Assembly (NCBI GenBank): GCA_965224765.1
Contig: CBDDAC010000029.1
Coordinates: 868,001 to 932,000, forward strand
Source: CAZDBA01 sp965224765
GTDB taxonomy: Bacteria > Planctomycetota > Planctomycetia > Pirellulales > Pirellulaceae
Direction of reading: 5' to 3'
Length of the DNA: 64,000 nt
Translations under genes and position numbers: made by a program
Notes under the pieces: model-generated
Told to the model about the DNA's origin: nothing
Seen by the model: only the letters and a program-made list of their open reading frames with translations
The model's database searches: none
In this document: positions 7,430 to 16,724 of the stretch, piece after piece
Position numbering within the stretch: the stretch's first letter is position 1
How the letters are laid out: every line of letters starts with the position of its first letter

Positions 7430-9433
7430 CTACAGAGTTTCTAGTTCGATTTGGCATTCAGGGAGCGAATCGATAAAAATTCGACCGTAATATTTTGAGT
7501 TGATACGTGGGTCGAGGACAACCACGATTCCGGTATCGCTTTTACTGCGAATGAGTCGCCCAAATCCCTGTTTGAATTTGATGACGGCTTCTGGCAACTG
7601 ATAGTCATTGAACGGGTTTCCACCCGCCTGTTTGATCGCATCGAGCCTGGCGGACAACAAGGGTTGATCGGGAACGCTGAATGGCAGTCGCGTTATGATG
7701 ACGTTTTGTAGTGCATCACCCTGAACGTCGACGCCTTGCCAGAAACTGTCTGTGCCAAACAGCACGCCGCGTGGATTCTTCTTGAAGTTTTCCAACAGTT
7801 GAGTGCGTGGAACTCCGTCGCCTTGACTGTAGATCGCAAGTTCCTTGTCGACCATCCAGGGCGTCAAGCCGCGAACTGCACGATTGAGTGAAGCGAAGCT
7901 GGTGAAGAGAACGAAGGCTCGTCCGTCGGTTTTGGAGACATAGTGTTTGATCGCATCCAATGATTGGCGTTCATGTAAATCGCGATCACGAGACGGGTCG
8001 GCCATGTTGGTCAAGATGATCAGACGCGATTGTTCCAGATAATTGAATGGACTGCCTAGCTGCTTGGATTCACATTGGGTCAGGCCGACTCGTGATTGAA
8101 AGAAATGAAATGATTTCTGTTTGCCGGCTGCAATTGTTGCGCTTGCCATGATGCAGCAGGGAGTTTTGTCGAAAAGGTTCTCGCGCAGGGTGGGGCCGAT
8201 GTCGATTGGGGCAGAAGCAAGTTTTACGTTGACGCCACCGCGGCGATTGTGAACGACTTCGGTCCAGTAAACATCATCTGGTGCCGTTTGTAGTCGCCAA
8301 TTTTCCAAGGAATCCGCTAGTGAATTTAGGCGTTCATGAGCTGAATAGAAATCCTGTCGATCCGAAGCGTTATCCAGTGATTCGCCAAATTTTCGCGAAA
8401 TGGTCGCCAGGTGGTTTAACGCGGGCGATAGCGCATTGTTCACAATTCCAGCGGTGGATATTCGTTCGGTCCAACTGGTTTGATTGGTTTGGATTCCTTT
8501 TTCTTTGGCGAGCCAGTTTTGTAGATCACTGAAAAAGTCTTCTGCCATGATCTGGCATTTTTCGACTCCTGCAATTCCTGGTTCCACGCCGTAGTGTTTG
8601 AAAAGTCCTTTTTGTTGGCGGCTGTTGTAAAGTTTGTTGAGGATGAATTTGATTTGCTGCCAGGTGACGCTGAGCCCAAGATGATTGGCCGCGACATTCT
8701 CCAGCGTGTGAGCTTCGTCCAGAATGACGGTGTGGTAGTCCGGTAGGATACTGACGCCCATCCGCCTCAACGACAGGTCGCTAAAGAACAACGCGTGGTT
8801 GACGATCAGGATATCGGCGTTTTGCAGCCTTCGACGTGCGGCAAAATGGAAGCAGTTGTTGTAGGTTGGGCATGTGCGTCCCATGCAGTTGCCAGAGTCA
8901 CTTTTGACTTCATCCCATACGTTGGGACTTGGGCGGAAATTCATGGAGGATCGGGAGCCGTCGGCGGTCCCAGCATTCCAGACTCGGATTTGCTCTAAAT
9001 TGTCAAATTCGGCAGACTCATCGAAAAGACTTTTTGACTTTTTCATCGCTTGATTGAGCCTCCGTTTGCTCAGATAGTTTCCACGCCCTTTGGCCATCAC
9101 GGCGGAAAACTCAACGGGAAGCAGGCTATTCAAAAGCGGAATGTCTTTGGAGAGAAGTTGCTCCTGGAGGCTGATCGTATGAGTCGAAATGACGATCCGT
9201 TTTCGATCTTCATCGGATTCAGGTGCCTGATTCTCTCCCAGGCTGAGGATAGCGGGGACCAAATAGCCAAAACTTTTTCCGACGCCGGTTCCCGCCTCGA
9301 CGATCAAATGGTGAGGTTTTTCCATAGCCTCGGCCGCTGCTTGGGCCATTTCGATCTGCTGCGGGCGATGTTCGAACTGCGGAACACGACCGGCAATCAA
9401 GCCTCCAGGGCCAAGGACATCTTCGACTTGCAC
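7430..9433 (-). CDS. dinG: DinG-family (XPD-like) ATP-dependent DNA helicase
   Basis: This 667-residue superfamily 2 helicase has Walker A EAGTGVGKS at 46-54, a DEAH box at 239-242, and a C-terminal ATP-binding half ending with FGRLIRSKSDTG. DinG/XPD enzymes unwind DNA 5' to 3' and normally carry a 4Fe-4S cluster held by four cysteines. Here Cys183, Cys188 and Cys194 keep the expected spacing, but the first ligand position, usually in a 'G-R-x-x-Y-x-C' context, reads GRGNYLS with Ser at 122. The start is a GTG; no in-frame ATG lies closer. The gene is transcribed alone or with the transporter upstream, about 100 bases away. The likely role is resolving R-loops, D-loops or damage intermediates. 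Confidence 0.9.
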   Translation of the reverse strand: MQVEDVLGPGGLIAGRVPQFEHRPQQIEMAQAAAEAMEKPHHLIVEAGTGVGKSFGYLVPAILSLGENQAPESDEDRKRIVISTHTISLQEQLLSKDIPLLNSLLPVEFSAVMAKGRGNYLSKRRLNQAMKKSKSLFDESAEFDNLEQIRVWNAGTADGSRSSMNFRPSPNVWDEVKSDSGNCMGRTCPTYNNCFHFAARRRLQNADILIVNHALFFSDLSLRRMGVSILPDYHTVILDEAHTLENVAANHLGLSVTWQQIKFILNKLYNSRQQKGLFKHYGVEPGIAGVEKCQIMAEDFFSDLQNWLAKEKGIQTNQTSWTERISTAGIVNNALSPALNHLATISRKFGESLDNASDRQDFYSAHERLNSLADSLENWRLQTAPDDVYWTEVVHNRRGGVNVKLASAPIDIGPTLRENLFDKTPCCIMASATIAAGKQKSFHFFQSRVGLTQCESKQLGSPFNYLEQSRLIILTNMADPSRDRDLHERQSLDAIKHYVSKTDGRAFVLFTSFASLNRAVRGLTPWMVDKELAIYSQGDGVPRTQLLENFKKNPRGVLFGTDSFWQGVDVQGDALQNVIITRLPFSVPDQPLLSARLDAIKQAGGNPFNDYQLPEAVIKFKQGFGRLIRSKSDTGIVVVLDPRINSKYYGRIFIDSLPECQIELETL

Positions 9434-9534
9434 AGTTGCTTTCGTGAATTGCGGAGTTGTCGATATGAGATTATGAGAGCGAAGTCACACAGGTTCATGA
9501 ACTCTGGATTATCAAGGCCCTGCGAGGCCTTAAG

Positions 9535-12279
9535 TTAGCGTAAATATCTGGACATTTGCAGAGCCCGTTCCGCACTAAACGTTTGGCGCAGATCGTTCAG
9601 ACATCTTCGTGTAATTGCCAGTATTTCTTCAGATGTTTGAGCGCTTCGGATTTCTTCCAACATCGACGTATGGAGTGTGAGTTTTGACAATTCGGCGAGG
9701 ATTTTGAGGTGAACGGTTCGATCGCTTGGCGGTCCCATCGTGAAAAAGAAAATGTCGACTTGTTTTCCGTCAGGTGCCCCGTAATCAATTGGCTTGGCAG
9801 CTTTCAGGATTGCGACAAAGGACTGGCCCGGTTTTGCGCGTGCCAGCGTTGCATGTGGCATCGCGACCCCGGCTCCCACAGATGTGTTCTGCATTTGCTC
9901 GCGTTCCCACAACGCTGTCGTGATAATGATCGGGCTGATGTCATCGTCATATAGTCCCGCAAACACATCCGAAGCAAGTCGGAAATAGTCTTCCTTTTTA
10001 GGGAGGCTCAAACCAATCTGCGTACAATTTGCGGCTAGGTAATCCATCAAGTTGAATTCGCGTTCGACCGGCAAGTGTGCGACATCAAATGAACCATGGG
10101 TCTGGGAACGCGGCGTCTTAAGCCACAACACGGAACATGATGCATTGCGAGTCAGCTTGTCTTTGGGAGTTCCCAGCAGGCGTGCTACGAAACTACGGTC
10201 TGGAGGTGCTCCCATAATCAGTAAATCATGCGAATCAGCTGCCTTTTCAATCGCTTCCATTTCATTGTCGCCATGCAGCACAATTGCATTGGAAGGCGAA
10301 ACGCACATTTCTCGCAACTGATCGATATAGTCCGCGCGTGCCTGGGCGCTGTGCACATCAAGACCATCGTGTGAAAAACAGATAAAGTCTAGCTCTGCCT
10401 GGTATACCTTTGCCAGATGATCGGCGGTTGTCACTACCAGTGAATCATGGGGTCCAGGTTCGGCGTACACCAGAATTTTGCGAATGTACCGCACACCCGC
10501 GTCCTTGAATACTGCCAGGTTGCAAGGCAAATGATCTTGTAGCCAGCCCAACGGGTTTTGGAAAGTAACTCCCCATTGTCGACGTTGGGCCGATTCCATC
10601 ACGACCCATTCGCAATGCAGTCGATCGGCAACCGAGTGAATTGTATGCACGACGTCCCTGGAAACGGTCGTGTTGTAATCCAACGCAACGCCCTCTTCCC
10701 TGGCCATGGCATGGACCCGGCGTCTGAGCGAAATGGACTGATGGTCTTCCTCGAGAGAATCGGCCAGGCTCAGTTGCTCCGGAATCGCGGAAACATGGAG
10801 AACCTCCAGCTGGCGATCGTGTGCGAGCGCCGCTCCCATTTCAACAAGTGTTTCTGGAGATCGCTCCGTACCGAAAAGCGGGACGACGACTGCGGCCTGC
10901 GCTGGAAGCTCGTCTTCCAGGGTATGCGATTCGTCGTTTTCCGCCAGCAGATCTGGTCGTCTCCCCATTTTTCCAATCTCTCCCTTGCGGGACGTTTTCC
11001 GACGACCGTATCCGAAATAGACAATCGCTCCCATCAACGTAATTCCAATGATCGCAATAATTCCGGTAAGTCCCATCGAGCAAATGAGTACAGCACCAGC
11101 GACAATGCCGAACAATTGCAGCCATGGATAGATTGGCGATCGGAATTTGGGGTTGTACCATTGGCTGGCGTTTTCTCTCAACACTATCACAGTGCCACAT
11201 ACCAAAACGAATTCCAGTATCTTGAAGGAACTGGCCAGCTTCGCAATTTGTTCGATGGGAAGAAAGAGAATACTCACGGCCATTACAATCGCTGTGAGAA
11301 AAATGCTGTTCATTGGTGTCTTGAATGTAGCGCTCACATTCTGGAGTTGCACAGGCAGTAGTTTGTCGCGGCCCATGGCGAATGGAAAGCGGGAGGCGGC
11401 AAGCAATCCCGACACTGCCATTGATGTCATCGTCAACACGGCGAATATCGCCGCAACGATGCCGATTGTTTTTCCACCGATCACTGTGGCCAATGTGTGA
11501 ATCGGATGGTAGTCAGGTTTTCCGCTGCCATTGTAGTTGGTTAATTGATCGAGAGGAACATTGGCCACCAACAGGAAAACAACGAATACATAGACACACA
11601 TGACCAAGAACCAGGAAAGCAATATCCCCAGCGGCAGATTTCGGTCGGGGTTTTTTACCTCTTCCGCAATCGCTGCAATTTTGGTGACTCCGTCGTAGGA
11701 GACGAACACGAATGCGGCCGCGGCGATGAAACCACCCGTTCCATGCGATAACTCGAAGTTGAGGTAATCCAGATTCATGGTTTGCAAACCAGCCAGCGCC
11801 AGTACCATGGTCCCGGCAAGCACGGCCATGATGATAATTTTCTGAATCTTGCCGATCACGCTCACGCCCAGCAAATTTAACGCAGTGATAGCGACGAGCA
11901 GTGCGAGAGCTACGGGGATGTTGGGAAGATCCGGCAACAGCACCGAAAGGTATGCGCTGAAACCAATCAACGCAAAAGCGCTCTTCAGCAAAAGTGAAAG
12001 CCATAATCCGAACCCGAAAATCGTACCGGCCAACGGGCCGAATGATCTCTCAAGATAGACGTAAGTGCCCCCTGAAGTCGGCATTGCGGTCGCCAACTCC
12101 GACTTTGACAAAGCGGCAGGGAGAGCGCACAATCCGGCCACCAGGTAGGCAAGCCAGACCATTGTTCCCGTTTTGGCAGCTGCCATTCCTGGTAGAACAA
12201 AAATGCCACTGCCCAACATCGCGCTGATGCTGATAGCAACTACGGCACCCAGGCCTAGTCTGCGTTCTAACGTCTTCAA
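9535..12279 (-). CDS. APC-superfamily amino acid permease fused to two UspA domains and a PTS EIIA-like domain
   Basis: The product has 914 residues. Residues 1-425 are a 12-helix APC transporter, opening LGLGAVVAISISAMLGSGIF with the classic helix-1 'G-S-G-I-F' motif. Two universal-stress-type domains follow (about 460-595 and 598-722). Residues 745-895 match the PTS fructose/nitrogen EIIA fold, with the phosphorylatable histidine in GAGVAMPHA at 809. EIIA domains accept phosphate from HPr-like proteins, and UspA domains can bind ATP, so amino acid transport may be gated by phosphorylation and nucleotide state; that is inferred. The next gene upstream encodes another transporter with its own EIIA-like tail. 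The ATG start directly precedes the first membrane helix. Confidence 0.88.
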   Translation of the reverse strand: MKTLERRLGLGAVVAISISAMLGSGIFVLPGMAAAKTGTMVWLAYLVAGLCALPAALSKSELATAMPTSGGTYVYLERSFGPLAGTIFGFGLWLSLLLKSAFALIGFSAYLSVLLPDLPNIPVALALLVAITALNLLGVSVIGKIQKIIIMAVLAGTMVLALAGLQTMNLDYLNFELSHGTGGFIAAAAFVFVSYDGVTKIAAIAEEVKNPDRNLPLGILLSWFLVMCVYVFVVFLLVANVPLDQLTNYNGSGKPDYHPIHTLATVIGGKTIGIVAAIFAVLTMTSMAVSGLLAASRFPFAMGRDKLLPVQLQNVSATFKTPMNSIFLTAIVMAVSILFLPIEQIAKLASSFKILEFVLVCGTVIVLRENASQWYNPKFRSPIYPWLQLFGIVAGAVLICSMGLTGIIAIIGITLMGAIVYFGYGRRKTSRKGEIGKMGRRPDLLAENDESHTLEDELPAQAAVVVPLFGTERSPETLVEMGAALAHDRQLEVLHVSAIPEQLSLADSLEEDHQSISLRRRVHAMAREEGVALDYNTTVSRDVVHTIHSVADRLHCEWVVMESAQRRQWGVTFQNPLGWLQDHLPCNLAVFKDAGVRYIRKILVYAEPGPHDSLVVTTADHLAKVYQAELDFICFSHDGLDVHSAQARADYIDQLREMCVSPSNAIVLHGDNEMEAIEKAADSHDLLIMGAPPDRSFVARLLGTPKDKLTRNASCSVLWLKTPRSQTHGSFDVAHLPVEREFNLMDYLAANCTQIGLSLPKKEDYFRLASDVFAGLYDDDISPIIITTALWEREQMQNTSVGAGVAMPHATLARAKPGQSFVAILKAAKPIDYGAPDGKQVDIFFFTMGPPSDRTVHLKILAELSKLTLHTSMLEEIRSAQTSEEILAITRRCLNDLRQTFSAERALQMSRYLR

Positions 12280-12445
12280 GCGTCTTTTCTCCGGTGGCGA
12301 TTCAACATCGCATCCATTTGCAAGTGGATTCGCTCACAAATCAGGTTGACGACGTCAGTAAAAGCATAGTTGAGAATAGCGGAATATGCACTCCGACTGA
12401 CAGGCCGTTCTTGCGGTAAGGCTTGATCGTCAGTTGAAATGACCT

Positions 12446-14191
12446 CTATTCTTCGATGATGCCCGCACGTTCCTGGGCGTCTTCGAGGAAGTAGTTTAGA
12501 TCTTCAAGATCCTCGGCGTGGAGAACTTCATAGGCATGAGCAGCGCTTCGGGCGTGATAAAGCTGTTCACGAAGGTTGATGTCTTTGGTGATTGCTGTGG
12601 CAAAAGCGGCGATGACTTCAAGGTGACGATTCCGGCTTGCTTCAGGTGTGGCAAGCATCAGCACCGCGTGGACGACACGTCCATCAGGCGCACCAAGATC
12701 CAAGCCCTCTGAGCTGATTCCCAAGACACCTTTGACTTGGTCTTCCTCGACTTCGGCAAGAATGGCATGGGGAATCATCAAACCTTTTCCAAGGCAGGTG
12801 GTTTCATCGTTGTCACGATCAGAAATTTTTTGAATAAACTCATCTTGAGGGATCGTGAGAGGAGTCGTCGAATAAAGCAGGTTGGAAAGCTTCGCAAAGA
12901 TTTCTTCCTTGCTGCCGGTCAGGCCCACGACAATTCGATGCTCCTGCAAAAAGTCGAGAAGGCGAGGGCGGTCCTTATGGTCCTCACCAGCTTTAGTAAG
13001 CGAAAATCGCGTTGCACTGGGACCCAGCAACTGGTTGATGGCAAGTGCCGCCAGACCAACCGTCGTTACGGTCGCTTTGACTTCGTCAGAAAATCCTGAG
13101 TTTTCATTTTCCACCAACAGGATCAAACCAACCGCAACTCCACCATGAGGCAGCAAGGCGATACCAAGGTAGTTTCTGACGTTGTGAGTAACGCCAGCGA
13201 GGCTCATTGCGGTAAATGCACTGAGGGTTTTGGCAATCAGTCGAGCTAGGAAAAACAACAGAACCAATCCCAATGCCATTGGGACTTTGGTAAAGTCAAG
13301 TTTCATTCCGGCAAAAGTGAAAAACAGCGCGAACAGCACACCGCCAATTGATTTGAGGTAAGCCTCACCCGCTCGGACCAGATCGTGACGCAAGTTGGTG
13401 AGGGCGATTCCGGCAAAGGTGCATGCCAAAATACCCCCGGAGGTTCCAAAGCCCGCGGCAGCGCCCCAAGCGCCCAGAACGACGGCAACCATCGTCGGGC
13501 CGAGAAAGGCTGGGCTAACAATCGTTCTGGTCAAGCCAATTGCGACGACGGCACACCCCGTTCCAATGACGAGAGTGACCGCAAACTGAATTCCGACGCT
13601 TTGCATCGCGTGAAGCCAGCCCGTATCGTCGCCAAGAAACGTGGATACGAAAACAAAAACCGCAACCGCGACCATGTCAATTAAACCGATCGCCGCCAAC
13701 AAAGTACGAGTCAAAATTCCACGCGCACGCGCTTCCTGAATCACAAGGACTGTTGTGCCTGGTGCACCAGCGATTGCGATCGCTGCTAACAAAGCCGCTG
13801 GGTGCATTGTCATATCTGAGCTAATGAGCGGTCCGATAAAATACATCGTCGCCCCGACGAAAATCGGAGTGATAAAGGCTTCACCTAGCAGCAACAGCCC
13901 GATTCGTTTTTCCGTGTTTTTTAGGCTTGCCGTGTAAAGCGAGGCGCCAACGGTAAACGCAATAAATCCGAGAACAAAATTCATGTAAGGGAGAAACTTG
14001 TCCAAAGCCCTTGGGTCTTCGGATGTGTCCATGCCCGGTAGACAGAGTTGGCGAAGCATTATTCCCGTTGCGATCCATCCAGTGACTTTGGGAAGTTTGA
14101 CTAACGCAAACAGCTCTCCACCTATGATGCCAGCAAGTAAGACGGCCGCCATATTGAGAAGGGGGTCATCAAAATGAAAATTTTCAAACAT
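12446..14191 (-). CDS. CPA2/Kef-type cation:proton antiporter with C-terminal PTS EIIA-like domain
   Basis: This is a 581-residue protein. About twelve membrane helices (10-395) include AAIAIAGAPGTTVLVIQEA and LLAAIGLIDMVAVAVFV, with the acidic residue expected in the transport core of monovalent cation/proton antiporters. Residues 411-560 form an EIIA-type domain with the active-site histidine in GKGLMIPHA at 475 and the later LDLGAPDGRVVHAVLML strand. Antiporters of this class exchange Na+ or K+ for H+. Control through EIIA phosphorylation would tie ion homeostasis to carbon or nitrogen supply, which is inference. The gene lies 166 bases upstream of the APC-UspA-EIIA gene in the same direction. 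Confidence 0.87.
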   Translation of the reverse strand: MFENFHFDDPLLNMAAVLLAGIIGGELFALVKLPKVTGWIATGIMLRQLCLPGMDTSEDPRALDKFLPYMNFVLGFIAFTVGASLYTASLKNTEKRIGLLLLGEAFITPIFVGATMYFIGPLISSDMTMHPAALLAAIAIAGAPGTTVLVIQEARARGILTRTLLAAIGLIDMVAVAVFVFVSTFLGDDTGWLHAMQSVGIQFAVTLVIGTGCAVVAIGLTRTIVSPAFLGPTMVAVVLGAWGAAAGFGTSGGILACTFAGIALTNLRHDLVRAGEAYLKSIGGVLFALFFTFAGMKLDFTKVPMALGLVLLFFLARLIAKTLSAFTAMSLAGVTHNVRNYLGIALLPHGGVAVGLILLVENENSGFSDEVKATVTTVGLAALAINQLLGPSATRFSLTKAGEDHKDRPRLLDFLQEHRIVVGLTGSKEEIFAKLSNLLYSTTPLTIPQDEFIQKISDRDNDETTCLGKGLMIPHAILAEVEEDQVKGVLGISSEGLDLGAPDGRVVHAVLMLATPEASRNRHLEVIAAFATAITKDINLREQLYHARSAAHAYEVLHAEDLEDLNYFLEDAQERAGIIEE

Positions 14192-14759
14192 TCCGTGCGT
14201 GGTTGGCTCAAATAGGACTTATGGACCGCTGTATGTTACGAGCGAAGGCTTTTTGTGGGAACCCGCAATGGAATTCTGGTTTGTGTGGTTTGCCTGAATA
14301 AGCTGCATCCGATGGTGACGCTTGAAAATTTCAATTGGCTTTAGAGATTTACCGGTGCATTCACGATGAAAACACCAGTTGAGGGGAAGATCGTTGCGGA
14401 TTCTAAAGGGCAGTGATCTCACAAGTTTTCATTTGGCAGGCGGCTGAAAAGGACGTCCAGGAAGTTGGCTCCTGTGATAAGAGCTGTCCCACTAATGTTG
14501 GCGACCCGTCAAAGGAGAGTCGGAATTGCGCGTGCGGGCAAGGAAGACTCAGCCGGTGAACGATTTCACTGCGGTTGGGAAAAACAGCTCGACCAGCAAT
14601 TCCCTCCCATTGGCTCATATCCAGGGAAAGTAACGTCAGATCTTTCTCAATTTAAGATCGCTGTCTCAGATTGGGGCGCATTGTTGGTTCTGACGAGGCA
14701 GGTTTTGGGAAAAAACGATGTTTTTTGCTTTGGCACGGAGCTTGCACTAAAGATGTTCT

Positions 14760-14870
14760 GAAGGGATGAGAAACCTTCTTCATTGATCTCCCGAAGCTAT
14801 TGCCTCCTTCTCATCCCTTCATTTTTATTCTCATCCCTTCATTTTTATTCTCATCCCTTCATTTTTATTC
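14760..14870. repeat. Triple 20-bp tandem repeat with inverted partner
   Basis: Three exact 20-base copies of TCATCCCTTCATTTTTATTC lie at 14811-14870. The 13 bases at 14760-14772 (GAAGGGATGAGAA) are the exact reverse complement of 14808-14820, so a 13-base-pair stem with a loop of about 35 bases can form, with two further partners available downstream. Function unknown. Confidence 0.9.
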
Positions 14871-14908
14871 TCTTGCCTCATGATTCTTTGCTGTCTGGCA
14901 AAGTTGTG

Positions 14909-14965
14909 AAGCCGAACCCAACCACCTATGGTACACGTCGCTCTTTCCGGGTTCGGCTTTTTCTA
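14909..14965 (+). terminator. Strong hairpin followed by T-run; terminator-like or structured RNA
   Basis: AAGCCGAACCC at 14909-14919 pairs perfectly with GGGTTCGGCTT at 14949-14959 and is followed by a run of T residues, as in an intrinsic terminator read rightward. The 29-base loop contains its own small ACC/GGT stem. No rightward gene ends here, so the transcript it would terminate is unknown; a small RNA upstream is possible. Confidence 0.5.
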
Positions 14966-15031
14966 TGCGCGGTTGGTTTTTTGACGCGTCGGATTACCAT
15001 GGATGAACCTTCAGTTGCCAAAAACCGGCAC

Positions 15032-15070
15032 CCTTCCTCCAGAGGTCGGGAGCGCAGCGACCGGGGAGGG
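15032..15070. repeat. GC-rich imperfect palindrome
   Basis: GGTCG (15044-15048) pairs with CGACC (15058-15062), and CCTCC (15036-15040) with GGAGG (15065-15069), around an AGCGCAG loop. It looks like a dispersed intergenic palindrome, but no second copy was found in this window. Confidence 0.6.
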
Positions 15071-15167
15071 AAAGCCACTGCCGTTTTCCCAAGCAGCAAA
15101 TCGCCTGTCTCGATTGGCGGCTGACTCAGTAGCCAACTGCATCTGAACATCAACATTCCCCTGTATT

Positions 15168-15219
15168 GGAAACCTGACGCGTGAACGAGGACGAACCTGA
15201 CACGTCCTCGCTGACGCGT
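15168..15219. repeat. Large palindromic repeat (REPIN-like), left part, interrupted by the insertion sequence
   Basis: GGAAACCTGACGCGTGAACG begins an element whose arms pair as CGAGGACGAACC ... GGTTCGTCCTCG in other copies. Related copies are at 28703-28769 and 47290-47350. In this copy the right arm stops at GACGCGT and resumes after the insertion sequence at 16729 with TCGGGTTACCATGG, which is how intact copies continue. Confidence 0.85.
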
Positions 15220-15223
15220 CTAG

Positions 15224-16724
15224 GTAGTGATTAAATTCTGCAGCGACAGTTTTAGCGAAATTTTGGCGCTGGATTTTTGATTTTGAATTTTTGTTTGCCG
15301 TTTTCAGGCTTGGTATGTTTTTGTGTTTCGATTGGTTGCTTTTTGTAGCATTCAATCGCGCCCTTTCTGCTTTAAATCGCCGCTTTGACGCCCTTTAACG
15401 CCATCCAACGCATAAAGTTAAACGTCAACGCTACGAGTAACGTTGCCGATTGCACTCGAGCCAAACCTCGAACTCGAAACTGCTGGAGCCCTCGGTTGCG
15501 GAACTCCGCGTTAGGAAACTCTGCGATCGAAGGCCGCGCTTTATAAAGTTCCTTTGCTGAGTCCGTTGCCATTCGCTGCCGAAACTTGAACACCTCGTCG
15601 GTGTCTTTCGGCTGACGTTCATGCGGATCGTTGCCGTTTTTTAGCAGCTTTGCTTCTTTAGGAATCGGACCATAAACCGCAGTGCCTTGCCTTTCAAGCA
15701 ACGTGATATCAGCGTGCGTCGTAAAGCCGCCATCTACCAGCATTTTCTCTGGAACCTCGCCATGCCGAGCAACTACTTTTTTGTGCATGACGCTCATCTG
15801 CCCGCCGTCACTGCCATTGTTGTTGACTTCCACGTCGAGGATTACACGAGAATCTGCTGTCGTCGCAAGGTGAACGTTGTAGCAAGGACGGTAGCCACCA
15901 CTGGCCACTTTCATCTTGCGGGCGTCAGGGGCTGTTGTGCTACAACGAGCTTCAGCACCGCTACCCTTCTTGCGTTTTTCTTTGCGGGCGCGAAGTTCTT
16001 GAAGTTGTTCCAGAGCGTCAGCGAGCCGTGATTGGCGTTCTTCGGCGGAGCGAAGTTGAGCCGCTTCTTGCTTTGAACGACTTGTTTGCCCGATAGAAGA
16101 ATCGTCCGTTTCTGCTCGCAATTGTTCTACGCGTTGCTTGGCCTGGCTCAAGCTTTCTGTGAGCGTGCCTTGGCGGCGAAACGAACCTCCACCAGCGCTG
16201 GCGCGAACACGCATCCCATCTTGAGCAATCACATCGAGTTCAACTAAACCTTGCGAGATCAGCGTGCCGACCGTTTCGCTGAGAAGCTCGTCAAAGAACT
16301 CGGGGTTGGTTGAGCGGAAATCACTCAAGAGGTGGTGGTTGACGCTGACTCCGCCGCAAATCCACATGTAGCCAAGGTCGCGTTCGCACAACCGTGCCAC
16401 GTGACGGGCGCTGCTGATCCCTTCGAGCGTCGCGAACATCCAAAGTGAAAGAAGAATTTTCGGATCGACCGGCGTCCGTCCTGCACGCCCTTCCACTGCC
16501 AGGATCTTTCCGTAAAGCTTTGAAAAATCCAGTGACTCTACATATTCCCAAACCACGCGAGCACGATGGTCTGTCGAAAGAAGTTCGTCGAGGCAGAAAG
16601 GTTTCCATTCTGATTGATGACGTTCTGGCCGTTGCACTCGTGCAAACACTCTTTTTTTATTGTTCATTACTAAGTTTTAGCGCAAAACAAATACTTGCTC
16701 CAGCCCAGTTGATTTAATCACAAC
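15224..16724 (-). mobile_element. Complete IS1182-type insertion sequence, 1501 bp
   Basis: The ends are GTAGTGATTAAAT (15224-15236) and ATTTAATCACAAC (16712-16724), which form 13-base terminal inverted repeats with one mismatch. Both sides are flanked by CTAG (15220-15223 and 16725-16728), a four-base target duplication. The element carries one intact transposase gene reading leftward. Joining the flanks restores a palindromic dispersed repeat, which supports these boundaries. Confidence 0.88.
15372..16667 (-). CDS. IS1182-family DDE transposase
   Basis: The 431-residue protein has the N-terminal DUF772-type helical domain (FCLDELLSTDHRARVVWEYV ... RHVARLCERDLGYMWI). A DDE catalytic domain follows: first Asp in VIAQDGMRVRA (150), second in KMLVDGGF, and the Glu in RPSIAEFPNAEFRNRGLQQF. 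A charged coiled segment (about 165-235) lies between the first and second catalytic strands, as in other IS1182 members. No frameshift or stop is seen, so it may be active. The start ATG lies 57 bases inside the right inverted repeat. Confidence 0.92.
   Translation of the reverse strand: MNNKKRVFARVQRPERHQSEWKPFCLDELLSTDHRARVVWEYVESLDFSKLYGKILAVEGRAGRTPVDPKILLSLWMFATLEGISSARHVARLCERDLGYMWICGGVSVNHHLLSDFRSTNPEFFDELLSETVGTLISQGLVELDVIAQDGMRVRASAGGGSFRRQGTLTESLSQAKQRVEQLRAETDDSSIGQTSRSKQEAAQLRSAEERQSRLADALEQLQELRARKEKRKKGSGAEARCSTTAPDARKMKVASGGYRPCYNVHLATTADSRVILDVEVNNNGSDGGQMSVMHKKVVARHGEVPEKMLVDGGFTTHADITLLERQGTAVYGPIPKEAKLLKNGNDPHERQPKDTDEVFKFRQRMATDSAKELYKARPSIAEFPNAEFRNRGLQQFRVRGLARVQSATLLVALTFNFMRWMALKGVKAAI

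Larger units (their letters stand above)
14192..15223. other. One-kilobase gene desert with structured repeats
   Basis: No convincing gene is seen between the antiporter start and the insertion sequence. The stretch contains a 20-base triple tandem repeat with an inverted partner, a strong 11-base-pair hairpin followed by T-rich sequence, a GC-rich palindrome, and the left half of a large palindromic repeat that the insertion sequence interrupts; these are listed separately. The antiporter promoter should lie near 14200-14300. Confidence 0.6.

Noticed and set aside
10558..11361. 267-codon rightward frame
   Set aside because: Shadow of the APC-UspA-EIIA gene, which has clear domains on the other strand.
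14909..14960. Hairpin resembling an integron attC site
   Set aside because: The arms do not fit the GTTRRRY/RYYYAAC consensus and no integrase or cassette array is nearby.
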